Origin: Desulfocapsa sulfexigens
GTDB taxonomy: Bacteria > Desulfobacterota > Desulfobulbia > Desulfobulbales > Desulfocapsaceae
Direction: 5' to 3'
NCBI GenBank assembly: GCA_020721165.1
Contig: DYNG01000074.1
Location: forward strand, 1 to 5,691
DNA length: 5,691 nucleotides
The position numbers and the translations under genes were made by a program. Shown piece by piece: positions 1 to 5,547 of this stretch. Each line of letters begins with the position of its first letter. Within the stretch, counting starts at the first letter, position 1. Under the pieces are notes generated by a model. It did no database searches. It had not been told where the DNA came from and worked only from the letters and a program-made list of their open reading frames with translations.

Positions 1-96
1 CAGTGCCGCTGAGAGGTTTACGGCGGAAGTCGTTTTTCCTACCCCCCCTTTTTGGTTGGCAATAGCGATGACTTTAGCCCCCTTTTTTTTCTTCAT
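1..96 (-). CDS. parA: ParA/Soj-family chromosome partition ATPase, N-terminal fragment (runs off the window)
   Basis: Only the first 32 codons are present; the gene continues leftward beyond base 1. After a basic start (MKKKKGAK) comes a beta strand (VIAIANQ) and then the deviant Walker A motif KGGVGKTT at residues 16-23, followed by SAVNLSAAL. This is the classic opening of ParA/Soj/MinD-type P-loop ATPases, with the signature lysine (K16) and the nucleotide-binding lysine (K21) both present. Family knowledge: ParA binds DNA non-specifically as an ATP dimer and, with ParB bound at parS, drives origin segregation. The start ATG is preceded by a purine-rich AGAGAGGG on the minus strand. ParA is preferred over MinD or a plasmid ParA because the match is closest to Soj-type N termini and a parS-like site lies 155 bp upstream. 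The subfamily cannot be proved from 32 residues. The reading frame contains homopolymer runs (A8 then G5, and A5 then G7 inside Walker A). Confidence 0.9.
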   Translation of the reverse strand, partial: MKKKKGAKVIAIANQKGGVGKTTSAVNLSAAL

Positions 97-100
97 GACA

Positions 101-108
101 CCCTCTCT
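101..108 (-). promoter_or_regulatory. Ribosome binding site of parA
   Basis: On the minus strand this reads AGAGAGGG, ending four bases before the ATG at 96. It supports that ATG as the parA start; the protein begins in family-typical fashion only a few residues before the first beta strand. Confidence 0.55.
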
Positions 109-140
109 TCTGGGTTAAGTTTTTTAGTGATTTCATCGTT

Positions 141-170
141 TTTATACCAATTTTCCTTTCTCAACAACAA
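141..170 (-). promoter_or_regulatory. Candidate parA promoter with extended -10
   Basis: On the minus strand, TATAAA (141-146) is preceded by TGG (147-149), giving the TGn extended -10 arrangement. A weak -35, TTGTTG, lies at 165-170 with an 18-bp spacer. Transcription would begin near 134, leaving a leader of about 38 bases before parA. The extended -10 makes up for the poor -35. This is seen by eye only and has not been scored against background AT-richness. Confidence 0.4.
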
Positions 171-251
171 AAATCGGCGACAAAAAAATATTTATTTTTG
201 CTTTTTTATGACTATTTCTTTGTGGGCAAGTCTCTGAGGTTGCAGTTGACA

Positions 252-267
252 TGTTTCACATGAAACA
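252..267. promoter_or_regulatory. parS: parS-like ParB-binding centromere site
   Basis: The 16-mer TGTTTCACATGAAACA differs from the widely conserved bacterial parS consensus TGTTTCACGTGAAACA at one position, the ninth base (G to A in the central CACGTG). The outer arms TGTTTCA/TGAAACA are perfectly complementary, and the flanking A251/T268 extend the symmetry. It lies in the parA-nadB intergenic region, 155 bp upstream of the parA start, as expected for a ParABS locus. It ends 24 bases before the nadB ATG, so ParB bound here could also affect nadB expression; that last point is inference. Confidence 0.8.
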
Positions 268-291
268 TTGGCGGGAAGATGGTGGGTGGAT

Positions 292-1977
292 ATGGAATGC
301 GACTTCTTGATTGTGGGAAGTGGGATAGCGGGTCTTTCGTTTGCTTTGCGCGTAGCCTCTCTGGGTTCTGTGGTCATTATAACCAAAAAGAATGAGGTTG
401 ATACGGCAACCAATCTCGCTCAGGGTGGGATTGCGGCAGTGTTGTCGCCTGCAGATACCCTGGAGGATCATATTCAGGACACCATTAAGAGTGGAGCCGG
501 GTTGTGCCATGAAGGCGTTGTGCGATTGGTGGTTGAGAATGGGCCGAGCCGGGTTCACGATTTGATCGCCATTGGAGTGGATTTTGTAAAAAATAGCCGG
601 GATTCATCGGGGTTGGATTTGGGGCAAGAGGGTGGCCATTCGGCGCGAAGGGTTGCTCATGCCCATGATTTTACTGGCAGGGAGATTGAGCGAGCTTTGG
701 TGGCCCGTGTGAAAGAACAAGGGAATATTCGGGTGCTGGAAAATCATCGAGCCATAGATCTTCTCATGGTGAATTATGGAGAACGGTTTCCGGGGAAGCA
801 ACGATGTGCTGGGGCCTATGTTCTAAATGAGAATTTGCAGGTTGAAACTTACACGGCGAGAATAACGACCTTATGTACGGGAGGGGCCGGAAAAGTATAT
901 CTGTACACAAGTAATCCGGATATTGCCACGGGAGATGGTATGGCTATGGCCTTCAGGGCGGGAGCGGTCATCGCCAATATGGAGTTCATTCAGTTTCATC
1001 CAACCTGTCTGTATCATCCCAAGGCCAAGAATTTTTTAATTTCAGAAGCGGTGCGTGGTGAGGGGGGCATTTTGGTGGATAAGGATGGTCGCCCTTTTAT
1101 GGAAAAATATGATGATCGGAGGGATCTGGCGACTCGCGACACGGTGGCTCGTGCCATAGATACAGAGATGAAGGTGAATGGGGCCGATTGTGTTTTTTTG
1201 GATATTAGGCACAGGGGTGCGTCATTTATCAAAAAAAGATTTCCCACGATATATACTCGATGCTTCAGTTTTGGGATTGATATAACGAAGGAGTTGATAC
1301 CAGTGGTACCGGCGGCTCACTATTCCTGCGGCGGTGTCGAAACTGATACCTGGGGAAAAACCTCCATTGACGGCTTGCTGGCCTTAGGAGAAACGGCGTG
1401 CACCGGATTACACGGAGGAAATCGCCTGGCCAGCAACTCCCTGCTGGAGGCAGTGGTTTTTGCAGAGCGAGCAGCGTCGTATTGTGCCGATCATTGGCAA
1501 GAGTTCTCTCGCCAGGTCGCTCCTGAGATCGAACCCTGGCGCGCTGGAGAGGCGAAAGTTCTGAATGAGGAAATATTGATTCACCATAACTGGGATCTTA
1601 TCAGGCGGATTATGTGGAATTATGTGGGAATTGTGCGCAATATAAAACGGTTGCAATTGGCCCAAAAACAGATAGAGGGGGTATATCAAGAAATTGAACA
1701 ACACTATCGTGATTATTTCGTGAGTCCTAATATGATAGAACTTCGTAATATAGCGTTGATTTCAATGATAATTATTCAATCAGCCCTCCAACGAAAGGAG
1801 TCTCGTGGTCTCCATTTTTTGACGGATTATCCTAAGAGCCGTCCTGAGTGTGCCCATGACACCCGGTTGAGCAAAAAAGGATGGAGGAGAGCAGGGCACA
1901 GGGTTGTGTTAATGGAGCAGGCGCATGCTGTTGTGGCCCATAATGTTGTGCAAGAGTTTATCGGTGAGGGAGAGTGA
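292..1977 (+). CDS. nadB: L-aspartate oxidase
   Basis: A flavoprotein that oxidises L-aspartate to iminoaspartate, the first step of de novo NAD synthesis; NadA then uses the product to make quinolinate in the cytoplasm. The 561-aa protein opens with an FAD Rossmann motif (GSGIAG, residues 9-14) and has NLAQGGIAA (41-49), EGGHSARR (113-120) and MEFIQFHPT (230-238). RGEGG follows at 255-259, LATRDTVARAID at 279-290, PAAHYSCGGV at 340-349 and GLHGGNRLASNSLLEA at 372-387. By alignment from memory with the E. coli enzyme, H236, R282 and H343 correspond to catalytic H244, R290 and H351. The ATG at 292 is chosen because family members start only a few residues before the FAD motif; an in-frame TTG at 268 abuts the parS site and would add eight residues. 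No strong ribosome site is visible; GGGTGG just upstream is a weak candidate. The usual family C terminus is reached near residue 528, and about 30 extra residues follow that overlap the opposing amidohydrolase gene. The enzyme class (aspartate oxidase rather than SdhA/FrdA) is well supported. Confidence 0.96.
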   Translation: MECDFLIVGSGIAGLSFALRVASLGSVVIITKKNEVDTATNLAQGGIAAVLSPADTLEDHIQDTIKSGAGLCHEGVVRLVVENGPSRVHDLIAIGVDFVKNSRDSSGLDLGQEGGHSARRVAHAHDFTGREIERALVARVKEQGNIRVLENHRAIDLLMVNYGERFPGKQRCAGAYVLNENLQVETYTARITTLCTGGAGKVYLYTSNPDIATGDGMAMAFRAGAVIANMEFIQFHPTCLYHPKAKNFLISEAVRGEGGILVDKDGRPFMEKYDDRRDLATRDTVARAIDTEMKVNGADCVFLDIRHRGASFIKKRFPTIYTRCFSFGIDITKELIPVVPAAHYSCGGVETDTWGKTSIDGLLALGETACTGLHGGNRLASNSLLEAVVFAERAASYCADHWQEFSRQVAPEIEPWRAGEAKVLNEEILIHHNWDLIRRIMWNYVGIVRNIKRLQLAQKQIEGVYQEIEQHYRDYFVSPNMIELRNIALISMIIIQSALQRKESRGLHFLTDYPKSRPECAHDTRLSKKGWRRAGHRVVLMEQAHAVVAHNVVQEFIGEGE

Positions 1978-2694
1978 GCGCAATCGTGCCAAGGCTGCCA
2001 TTTGATCTTCCCATGGAGAGTCGCTGCCAAAAAGGAGACAGTGCGGTGGATGGCGCTGAAGCATTCGAGTTGCCTGTTCTGAGGATAGGTAGGAAAGGGC
2101 AAAGGATATTTCCATATAGATATCTTTGCCAATCAGTAGTTTTTCCACTTCATCCCATGCATCCCAGCCTCCAAAATGGGTGGTGATGAGTTGAAGCCTG
2201 GGAAACAGACGGTGAACAGAGAGAATTTGCGATGGATCGGCCCGTCGAATGCGGGGAAATCCAATGTCGTATCCGCAATGGACAACCAGGAATAACCCCG
2301 TGTCGCTTAACGCCTCATAGAGGGGGAACAGTCGTTTTTCATCAAGAAAAAAATCCTGGTAGTAGGGGTGCATTTTAATGCCGGAAAAACCTTCCTCTTT
2401 AATCCTGAAAACCCGGGCAACCAGATCGAGATCGGTTGGATGAATGGATGGCAGGGGGAAGATTCGAGAAGACCGAATTTCTTTTGACCAGGAGAGGATG
2501 GGGTCAAATTGGGAGGCACGGGTGGCAATGGAGCAGACAACGCTGATATCAATACCAGCCCGATCCATAGAGGCCATGAGAGAGTCTATGGTACCCGTGG
2601 TGTGTGCCAGTATATTTCCCTCTGCCGCCAGGGTGGGGATGGCTTTGGCGGCCACTGGGTCTGGAAATGCGTGGGTATGAAAATCTATGATCAC
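1909..2694 (-). CDS. Metal-dependent amidohydrolase (Amidohydro_2-type TIM barrel)
   Basis: A 261-aa hydrolase/decarboxylase-like enzyme of the amidohydrolase superfamily (PF04909-type, ACMSD relatives); the substrate is unknown. Ligand motifs occur in the expected order: HTH at residues 6-8 (DFHTHAFPD, strand 1), GIKMHPYYQ with K107 and H109, VVHCGYD with H139, TTHFGGWD with H173, and LLFGSDSPW with D225. The end NIMGHNSMRLL matches the usual C-terminal helix of the family. The GTG at 2694 is chosen because it gives MIIDFHTHAFPD, the normal start. The frame stays open to an ATG at 2868, but the 58 added residues show no family features, and no start has a convincing ribosome site. There is no signal peptide, so the protein should be cytoplasmic. 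It is alone on its strand here and its 3' end overlaps nadB by 69 bp. The class is secure and the exact function is not. Confidence 0.88.
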   Translation of the reverse strand: MIIDFHTHAFPDPVAAKAIPTLAAEGNILAHTTGTIDSLMASMDRAGIDISVVCSIATRASQFDPILSWSKEIRSSRIFPLPSIHPTDLDLVARVFRIKEEGFSGIKMHPYYQDFFLDEKRLFPLYEALSDTGLFLVVHCGYDIGFPRIRRADPSQILSVHRLFPRLQLITTHFGGWDAWDEVEKLLIGKDIYMEISFALSYLSSEQATRMLQRHPPHCLLFGSDSPWEDQMAALARLRSLSLTDKLLHNIMGHNSMRLLH

Positions 2695-2896
2695 GATGTT
2701 TCTCGGGGTGGCCAAAGGTAAAGAGTGGTGATGAATGTCTTCCTCAATCGTGCAAGCGCTTGGGCATCGAAACTGGCAAACCTCTTGCATCACAGGCGAA
2801 GTGTGCTTCGGTGACCATGAAAATGGTGAAGCCAGGGGAAGGTATCGTGTCAGTATTGACTGGCGCATGTCAAGCGGTTACAAGGTTTTGATTTAC

Positions 2897-2926
2897 TCTA
2901 TACCGCCTGGGAGGAGATTTTGGCAA
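2897..2926 (-). promoter_or_regulatory. Candidate promoter for the amidohydrolase gene
   Basis: On the minus strand a -35 TTGCCA (2921-2926) and -10 TATAGA (2897-2902) are separated by 18 bp. A transcript from here would have a leader of nearly 200 bases before the GTG at 2694. An alternative is a perfect -35 TTGACA at 2868-2873 with a poor -10 CACGAT at 2844-2849. That hexamer overlaps the upstream ATG of the frame, which argues that the longer protein start is not used. Neither is strong. Confidence 0.28.
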
Positions 2927-2967
2927 AACAATTATGATGATCTCCAATGAGGCACTATGAAAGTTGA

Positions 2968-3103
2968 GCCTTTTGCAAAATGATCTTTTCGTCCAATATC
3001 TTCGTTTCGTTCAAAGTTTTATCCTCGGAATATCAACTCTATGCCTGCGGTAAAATTTTTCGCAGGCCTCGATCATGGGCGAAAAGATCATTTTGCAAGA
3101 GGC
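2968..3103. repeat. 136-bp element with 24-bp terminal inverted repeats (MITE-like or palindromic intergenic repeat)
   Basis: The left arm (2968-2991) and the reverse complement of the right arm (3080-3103) agree at 23 of 24 positions; both contain TTGCAAAATGATCTTTTCG. Weaker pairing continues inward to 3000/3071. Between the arms lies a second stem, GCCTGCG (3043-3049) with CGCAGGC (3061-3067), around an 11-base AT loop, so a transcript or extruded DNA would form a long stem with an inner hairpin. There is no coding content. The 5-mer AGTTG flanks the element on both sides (2962-2966 and 3106-3110), which might be a target-site duplication but could be chance. Size, long inverted ends and lack of coding fit a non-autonomous transposon relic or a dispersed palindromic repeat. 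A cis-acting RNA structure is the alternative. Confidence 0.75.
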
Positions 3104-3110
3104 GCAGTTG

Positions 3111-3116
3111 TATAAT
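3111..3116 (+). promoter_or_regulatory. Candidate -10 box for the KAS III-amrA-ykgJ operon
   Basis: A perfect TATAAT lies eight bases outside the right end of the inverted-repeat element. No good -35 sits at 16-18 bp; TTTTGC at 3091-3096, inside the repeat arm, is the nearest candidate but only 14 bp away. Transcription would start near 3123 and give a leader of about 105 bases. AT-rich surroundings make chance matches likely. Confidence 0.35.
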
Positions 3117-3216
3117 TTTATTTTTTTATTTCAGCATGTTACCGTTCTTGCGATTTTTTTAATTTATTTTGCGAAACCATCAGGGGCGCAAGTTCAGAAT
3201 GAATGTCTCCCATAAT

Positions 3217-3222
3217 GAGAGG
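3217..3222 (+). promoter_or_regulatory. Ribosome binding site that sets the KAS III-like start
   Basis: GAGAGG is followed by six bases and the ATG at 3229. It decides between several in-frame starts (TTG 3169, ATG 3199, ATG 3223, ATG 3229), since only 3229 has ideal spacing. Confidence 0.65.
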
Positions 3223-3228
3223 ATGTTA

Positions 3229-4272
3229 ATGCAATACCGCCTCGTGAGTCTGCATACACTTGCCTATGAATTACCACCCCGGGTTGTGAGTTCTGATGAC
3301 TTGGAGAGTCGTCTGGCTCCCCTGTATCAGCGCCTGAAACTGCCTTATGGACGATTGGAGATGATGAGCGGAATTGAGCAGCGACGATTCTGGAATCCAG
3401 GCACCCAACCAAGTCAGGCTGCGGTGCTGGCTGGGCAAAAGGCTCTGGAGCGGGCGGGGATTACTCCCGGCGAGATCGAGGCCCTTATCTTCACCTCTGT
3501 CTCCCGGGACATGATGGAGCCGGCGACCGCGTCCTTTGTTCATGCCAGTCTTGGTCTGTCCGAAGATTGTCTGCTCTTTGACATCTCGAATGCCTGTCTT
3601 GGATTTCTGGATGGGATAATCATGCTGGCGAATATGATTGAGTTGGGGCAGGTGCAGAATGGTTTACTGGTGGCTGGAGAAACGGCCGAAGATATGGTGG
3701 ATTCGACTATTGATGCTTTATTGACGGATCAGACCCTGACCCGGCAGAGCATAAAATCGGCCTTTGCCTCGTTAACCATTGGCTCCGGGGCGGTGGCGCT
3801 TTATATGTGCCGAAACGAGGGTGAGCAACACCAGCTTCGTTTGATTCATGGGGCCTGGAAGGCAAACACCCGTCATGTGCATTTGTGCCAGGGAGCTCAG
3901 CAAGGGGAGGCCATTACGCTGATGAACACCGATTCGGAAGAATTGTTACGGCGAGGAGTGGAAACGGCACGAATGACCTGGCAGCAATTTTCGGCCAAAA
4001 AAGGGTGGCAGGAATCTGATATTGATCGTTTTTTCTGCCATCAGGTAGGATCAGCTCATGCCCGACTGCTCTTTGAATCCTTGGGGCTGGAGTCGGCAAA
4101 AAATTACGAAACGCTACTCCATCTGGGAAATGTAGGGTCCGTATCCGCGCCGATAACCCTGGCGATGGCTATCGAGCAAGGGGCCTTTACTCCCGGTCAG
4201 AAAGGAGCTATTTTAGGAATCGGGAGTGGAATTAATTGTATGATGCTGGGCATAGATTGGGGAAAAGAATGA
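3229..4272 (+). CDS. 3-oxoacyl-ACP synthase III (KAS III/FabH)-like condensing enzyme
   Basis: A 347-aa thiolase-fold enzyme. Family members condense an enzyme-bound acyl group with malonyl-ACP or another acyl thioester; the substrates here are unknown. The catalytic triad of the FabH/PqsD/OleA group is visible: Cys123 in ISNACLGFLDG, His271 in FFCHQVGSAH and Asn301 in LHLGNVGSVSAP. The glycine-rich ILGIGSGINCMMLGIDW near the C terminus is also typical. The start at 3229 follows the well-spaced GAGAGG; upstream in-frame starts would add up to 20 residues without family character. The sequence differs from housekeeping FabH in its N-terminal half (LEMMSGIEQRRFWNPG in place of the standard TGI.ERR segment context), so it is more likely a specialised condensing enzyme than the essential initiation enzyme. 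It is the first gene of a tight operon, and its stop codon overlaps the next start as ATGA. Family assignment is strong and the biological role is open. Confidence 0.88.
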   Translation: MQYRLVSLHTLAYELPPRVVSSDDLESRLAPLYQRLKLPYGRLEMMSGIEQRRFWNPGTQPSQAAVLAGQKALERAGITPGEIEALIFTSVSRDMMEPATASFVHASLGLSEDCLLFDISNACLGFLDGIIMLANMIELGQVQNGLLVAGETAEDMVDSTIDALLTDQTLTRQSIKSAFASLTIGSGAVALYMCRNEGEQHQLRLIHGAWKANTRHVHLCQGAQQGEAITLMNTDSEELLRRGVETARMTWQQFSAKKGWQESDIDRFFCHQVGSAHARLLFESLGLESAKNYETLLHLGNVGSVSAPITLAMAIEQGAFTPGQKGAILGIGSGINCMMLGIDWGKE

Positions 4273-4874
4273 CAGAGAAACCACCGGCCAAAAATTTACC
4301 AAATATCGTCAGTGAGAAGCAGGGACATTTTTTGCTGCGCCTTGCGCGAAAGACTATAGTCGAGCACTTTTATGGCAAGGCCGAAACAGGGGATGAGGTT
4401 CTGGATGGCATTGATCCCATTCTGAAAGAATTTCGGGGAACCTTTGTGACCTTGACCATACACGGTCAACTGCGGGGATGCATTGGTAATCTTGAACCAG
4501 TGGCGCCCATGTATGAAGCTATCCGGCGTAATGCTGTTCATGCCGCCTTCCACGATTCCCGATTTGCACCTCTGGGAGTACACGAACTTGACCAGATCAA
4601 AATTGATATTTCTCTGTTAAGCGAGCCGCAGCCCTTGGCGTACAGGGATGGTGCGGAACTGGTGGCATTACTGCGGCCCGGGATTGACGGGGTTATTGTC
4701 GGCCTGGGTCGGAACCAGGCGACTTTTTTACCGCAGGTGTGGGCCCAGCTTCCTCGGGTTGAGGATTTTCTCGATCATCTGTGTCTGAAGGCCGGTTTGT
4801 CGCAGGCGGCCTGGCGGGATGGCGGCCTGGAGGTACTCACATATCAGGTGCAATATATTAGCGAGGAGCGATGA
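4269..4874 (+). CDS. amrA: AmmeMemoRadiSam system protein A (AMMECR1 family)
   Basis: A 201-aa protein of the AMMECR1 fold. Its hallmark LRGCIG is at residues 68-73 (GQLRGCIGNLEP), followed by AAFHDSRFAPL (92-102), IDISLLSEPQPL (112-123), GIDGVIVGLG (138-147), ATFLPQVWAQLP (151-162) and LCLKAGL (171-177). All are conserved family blocks and the length is typical. In bacteria and archaea this family often occurs with a MEMO-like dioxygenase-fold protein and a radical SAM enzyme (AmrB, AmrS); their joint reaction is not firmly established. Neither partner is in this window. The start ATG overlaps the stop of the KAS III-like gene by four bases (ATGA), with GGGG six bases upstream, implying translational coupling. 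An in-frame ATG at 4236 would add 11 residues inside the previous gene and is less likely. No signal peptide or membrane segment is seen. Confidence 0.93.
   Translation: MTEKPPAKNLPNIVSEKQGHFLLRLARKTIVEHFYGKAETGDEVLDGIDPILKEFRGTFVTLTIHGQLRGCIGNLEPVAPMYEAIRRNAVHAAFHDSRFAPLGVHELDQIKIDISLLSEPQPLAYRDGAELVALLRPGIDGVIVGLGRNQATFLPQVWAQLPRVEDFLDHLCLKAGLSQAAWRDGGLEVLTYQVQYISEER
4863..4868 (+). promoter_or_regulatory. Ribosome binding site of the YkgJ-family gene
   Basis: GAGGAG lies inside the last codons of amrA, seven bases before the ATG at 4876. It selects that start over the in-frame ATGs at 4819 (19 residues upstream, within amrA) and 4888. Confidence 0.65.
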
Positions 4875-4875
4875 G

Positions 4876-5547
4876 ATGAAGGAGTTGATGCTGGACAGGG
4901 AGCTGCATGAGCGCATGGCGCAGATCTATCAGGAAATGGCAGAAGATTACCAGAAGGTGGCCACAGAATTGCGTTTTTCGTGTGATGGCTGCCCTGATAA
5001 TTGCTGCGACTCCTGGTTTCAGCATCATACCTATATCGAATGGGCCTATCTGTGGAGGGGATTTTGCCAGCTTTCCCAGGAAAAACAGGTGGAAATTGTC
5101 GAGAGGAGTCGTCGTTATTGTGTTGATAGTGAAAAAGTCCTGGCGGCAGGGCAGCGACCGCAGATCATATGTCCATTGAATGAAGAGGGGCGTTGTCTTC
5201 TTTATACCCACCGCCTTATGGTGTGTCGGACCCACGGAGTGCCAGCTACCATGCAGAGGCCGGATGGCAAACGATTGAATTTTCCCGGCTGTTTCCGCTG
5301 TCAGGAGTTGGTACAGGAGCAGTATGGTACCGGTCAGGGAGAGAGCGTTCCTCGGGTGGAGAGAACGCTGGTCTTACGACGATTAGCAACACTTGAAAAT
5401 GAATTTCTGGATGGGAAAAGACACCTCTATCCCCGATTGCAGTTGACGATCGCGCAGATGTTGACCAAGGGGCCACCGATGGTCGCCACCCCTCATTGTG
5501 AAAGGGTTGCCAAGGAACACTACCCCTCAGAACAGGATAAGCACTAA
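4876..5547 (+). CDS. YkgJ-family cysteine-cluster (zinc/iron-chelating domain) protein
   Basis: A 223-aa protein with 12 cysteines. The first cluster is CDGCPDNCC (residues 36-44, CxxCxxxCC). CPLNEEGRCLLY follows with C99 and C107, then MVCRTHGVPA with C117 and FPGCFRCQEL with C139 and C142. This order (CxxC..CC, then C-P-L..G-R-C-x-x-Y, then V-C-R) is that of the PF03692 CxxCxxCC/YkgJ family, thought to bind zinc or an iron-sulfur cluster; no precise reaction is assigned. An N-terminal acidic/amphipathic helix (residues 1-33) and a C-terminal region without clear motifs flank the core. The start at 4876 is one base after the amrA stop, and GAGGAG lies seven bases upstream. It is the last gene of the three-gene operon. 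The family call is good, and the metal and function are inference. Confidence 0.85.
   Translation: MKELMLDRELHERMAQIYQEMAEDYQKVATELRFSCDGCPDNCCDSWFQHHTYIEWAYLWRGFCQLSQEKQVEIVERSRRYCVDSEKVLAAGQRPQIICPLNEEGRCLLYTHRLMVCRTHGVPATMQRPDGKRLNFPGCFRCQELVQEQYGTGQGESVPRVERTLVLRRLATLENEFLDGKRHLYPRLQLTIAQMLTKGPPMVATPHCERVAKEHYPSEQDKH

Larger units (their letters stand above)
2695..3228. other. Intergenic block with no convincing gene
   Basis: This 534-bp stretch separates the minus-strand amidohydrolase from the plus-strand KAS III operon, a divergent arrangement. Its left part (2695-2900) is the non-coding or leader side of the amidohydrolase, including a small CGAAG/CTTCG hairpin at 2797-2810. Its centre (2968-3103) is an inverted-repeat element. 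Its right part (3104-3228) is strongly AT-rich and holds a perfect TATAAT at 3111 and the ribosome site of the next gene. Short open frames crossing this block show no recognisable domains, no good ribosome sites and, in one case, run straight through the inverted repeat. Confidence 0.6.

Noticed and set aside
181..200. AT-rich near-palindrome CAAAAAAATATTTATTTTTG as an origin unwinding element
   Set aside because: No DnaA boxes were seen nearby, so although parS suggests proximity to the origin, this stretch alone does not support calling oriC.
246..251. Perfect TTGACA as a nadB -35 box
   Set aside because: No -10 lies at 16-18 bp (the sequence there is TGGCGG) and a start there would fall at or after the nadB ATG; the hexamer also overlaps the first bases before parS.
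268..291. nadB starting at TTG 268
   Set aside because: The eight extra residues are not typical of the family, the start would directly abut the parS site, and ATG 292 gives the usual distance to the FAD motif.
2651..2680. GCCACTG-containing segment resembling part of a cobalamin riboswitch
   Set aside because: It lies antisense to the conserved HTHAFPD coding region of the amidohydrolase, and the other conserved riboswitch blocks are absent.
2695..2868. Longer amidohydrolase starting at ATG 2868 (319 aa)
   Set aside because: The 58 extra residues have no family character, no ribosome site precedes the ATG, a promoter-like TTGACA overlaps it, and MIIDFHTH from GTG 2694 is the normal family start.
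2735..2950. 71-codon open frame on the plus strand
   Set aside because: It lies antisense to the amidohydrolase upstream region, with no ribosome site and no family resemblance.
2980..3162. 60-codon open frame on the plus strand
   Set aside because: It begins within the left inverted-repeat arm, crosses the whole element, has no ribosome site and no recognisable domain. Its last part, an eight-codon frame from ATG 3136, also lacks a ribosome site and is not credible as a leader peptide.
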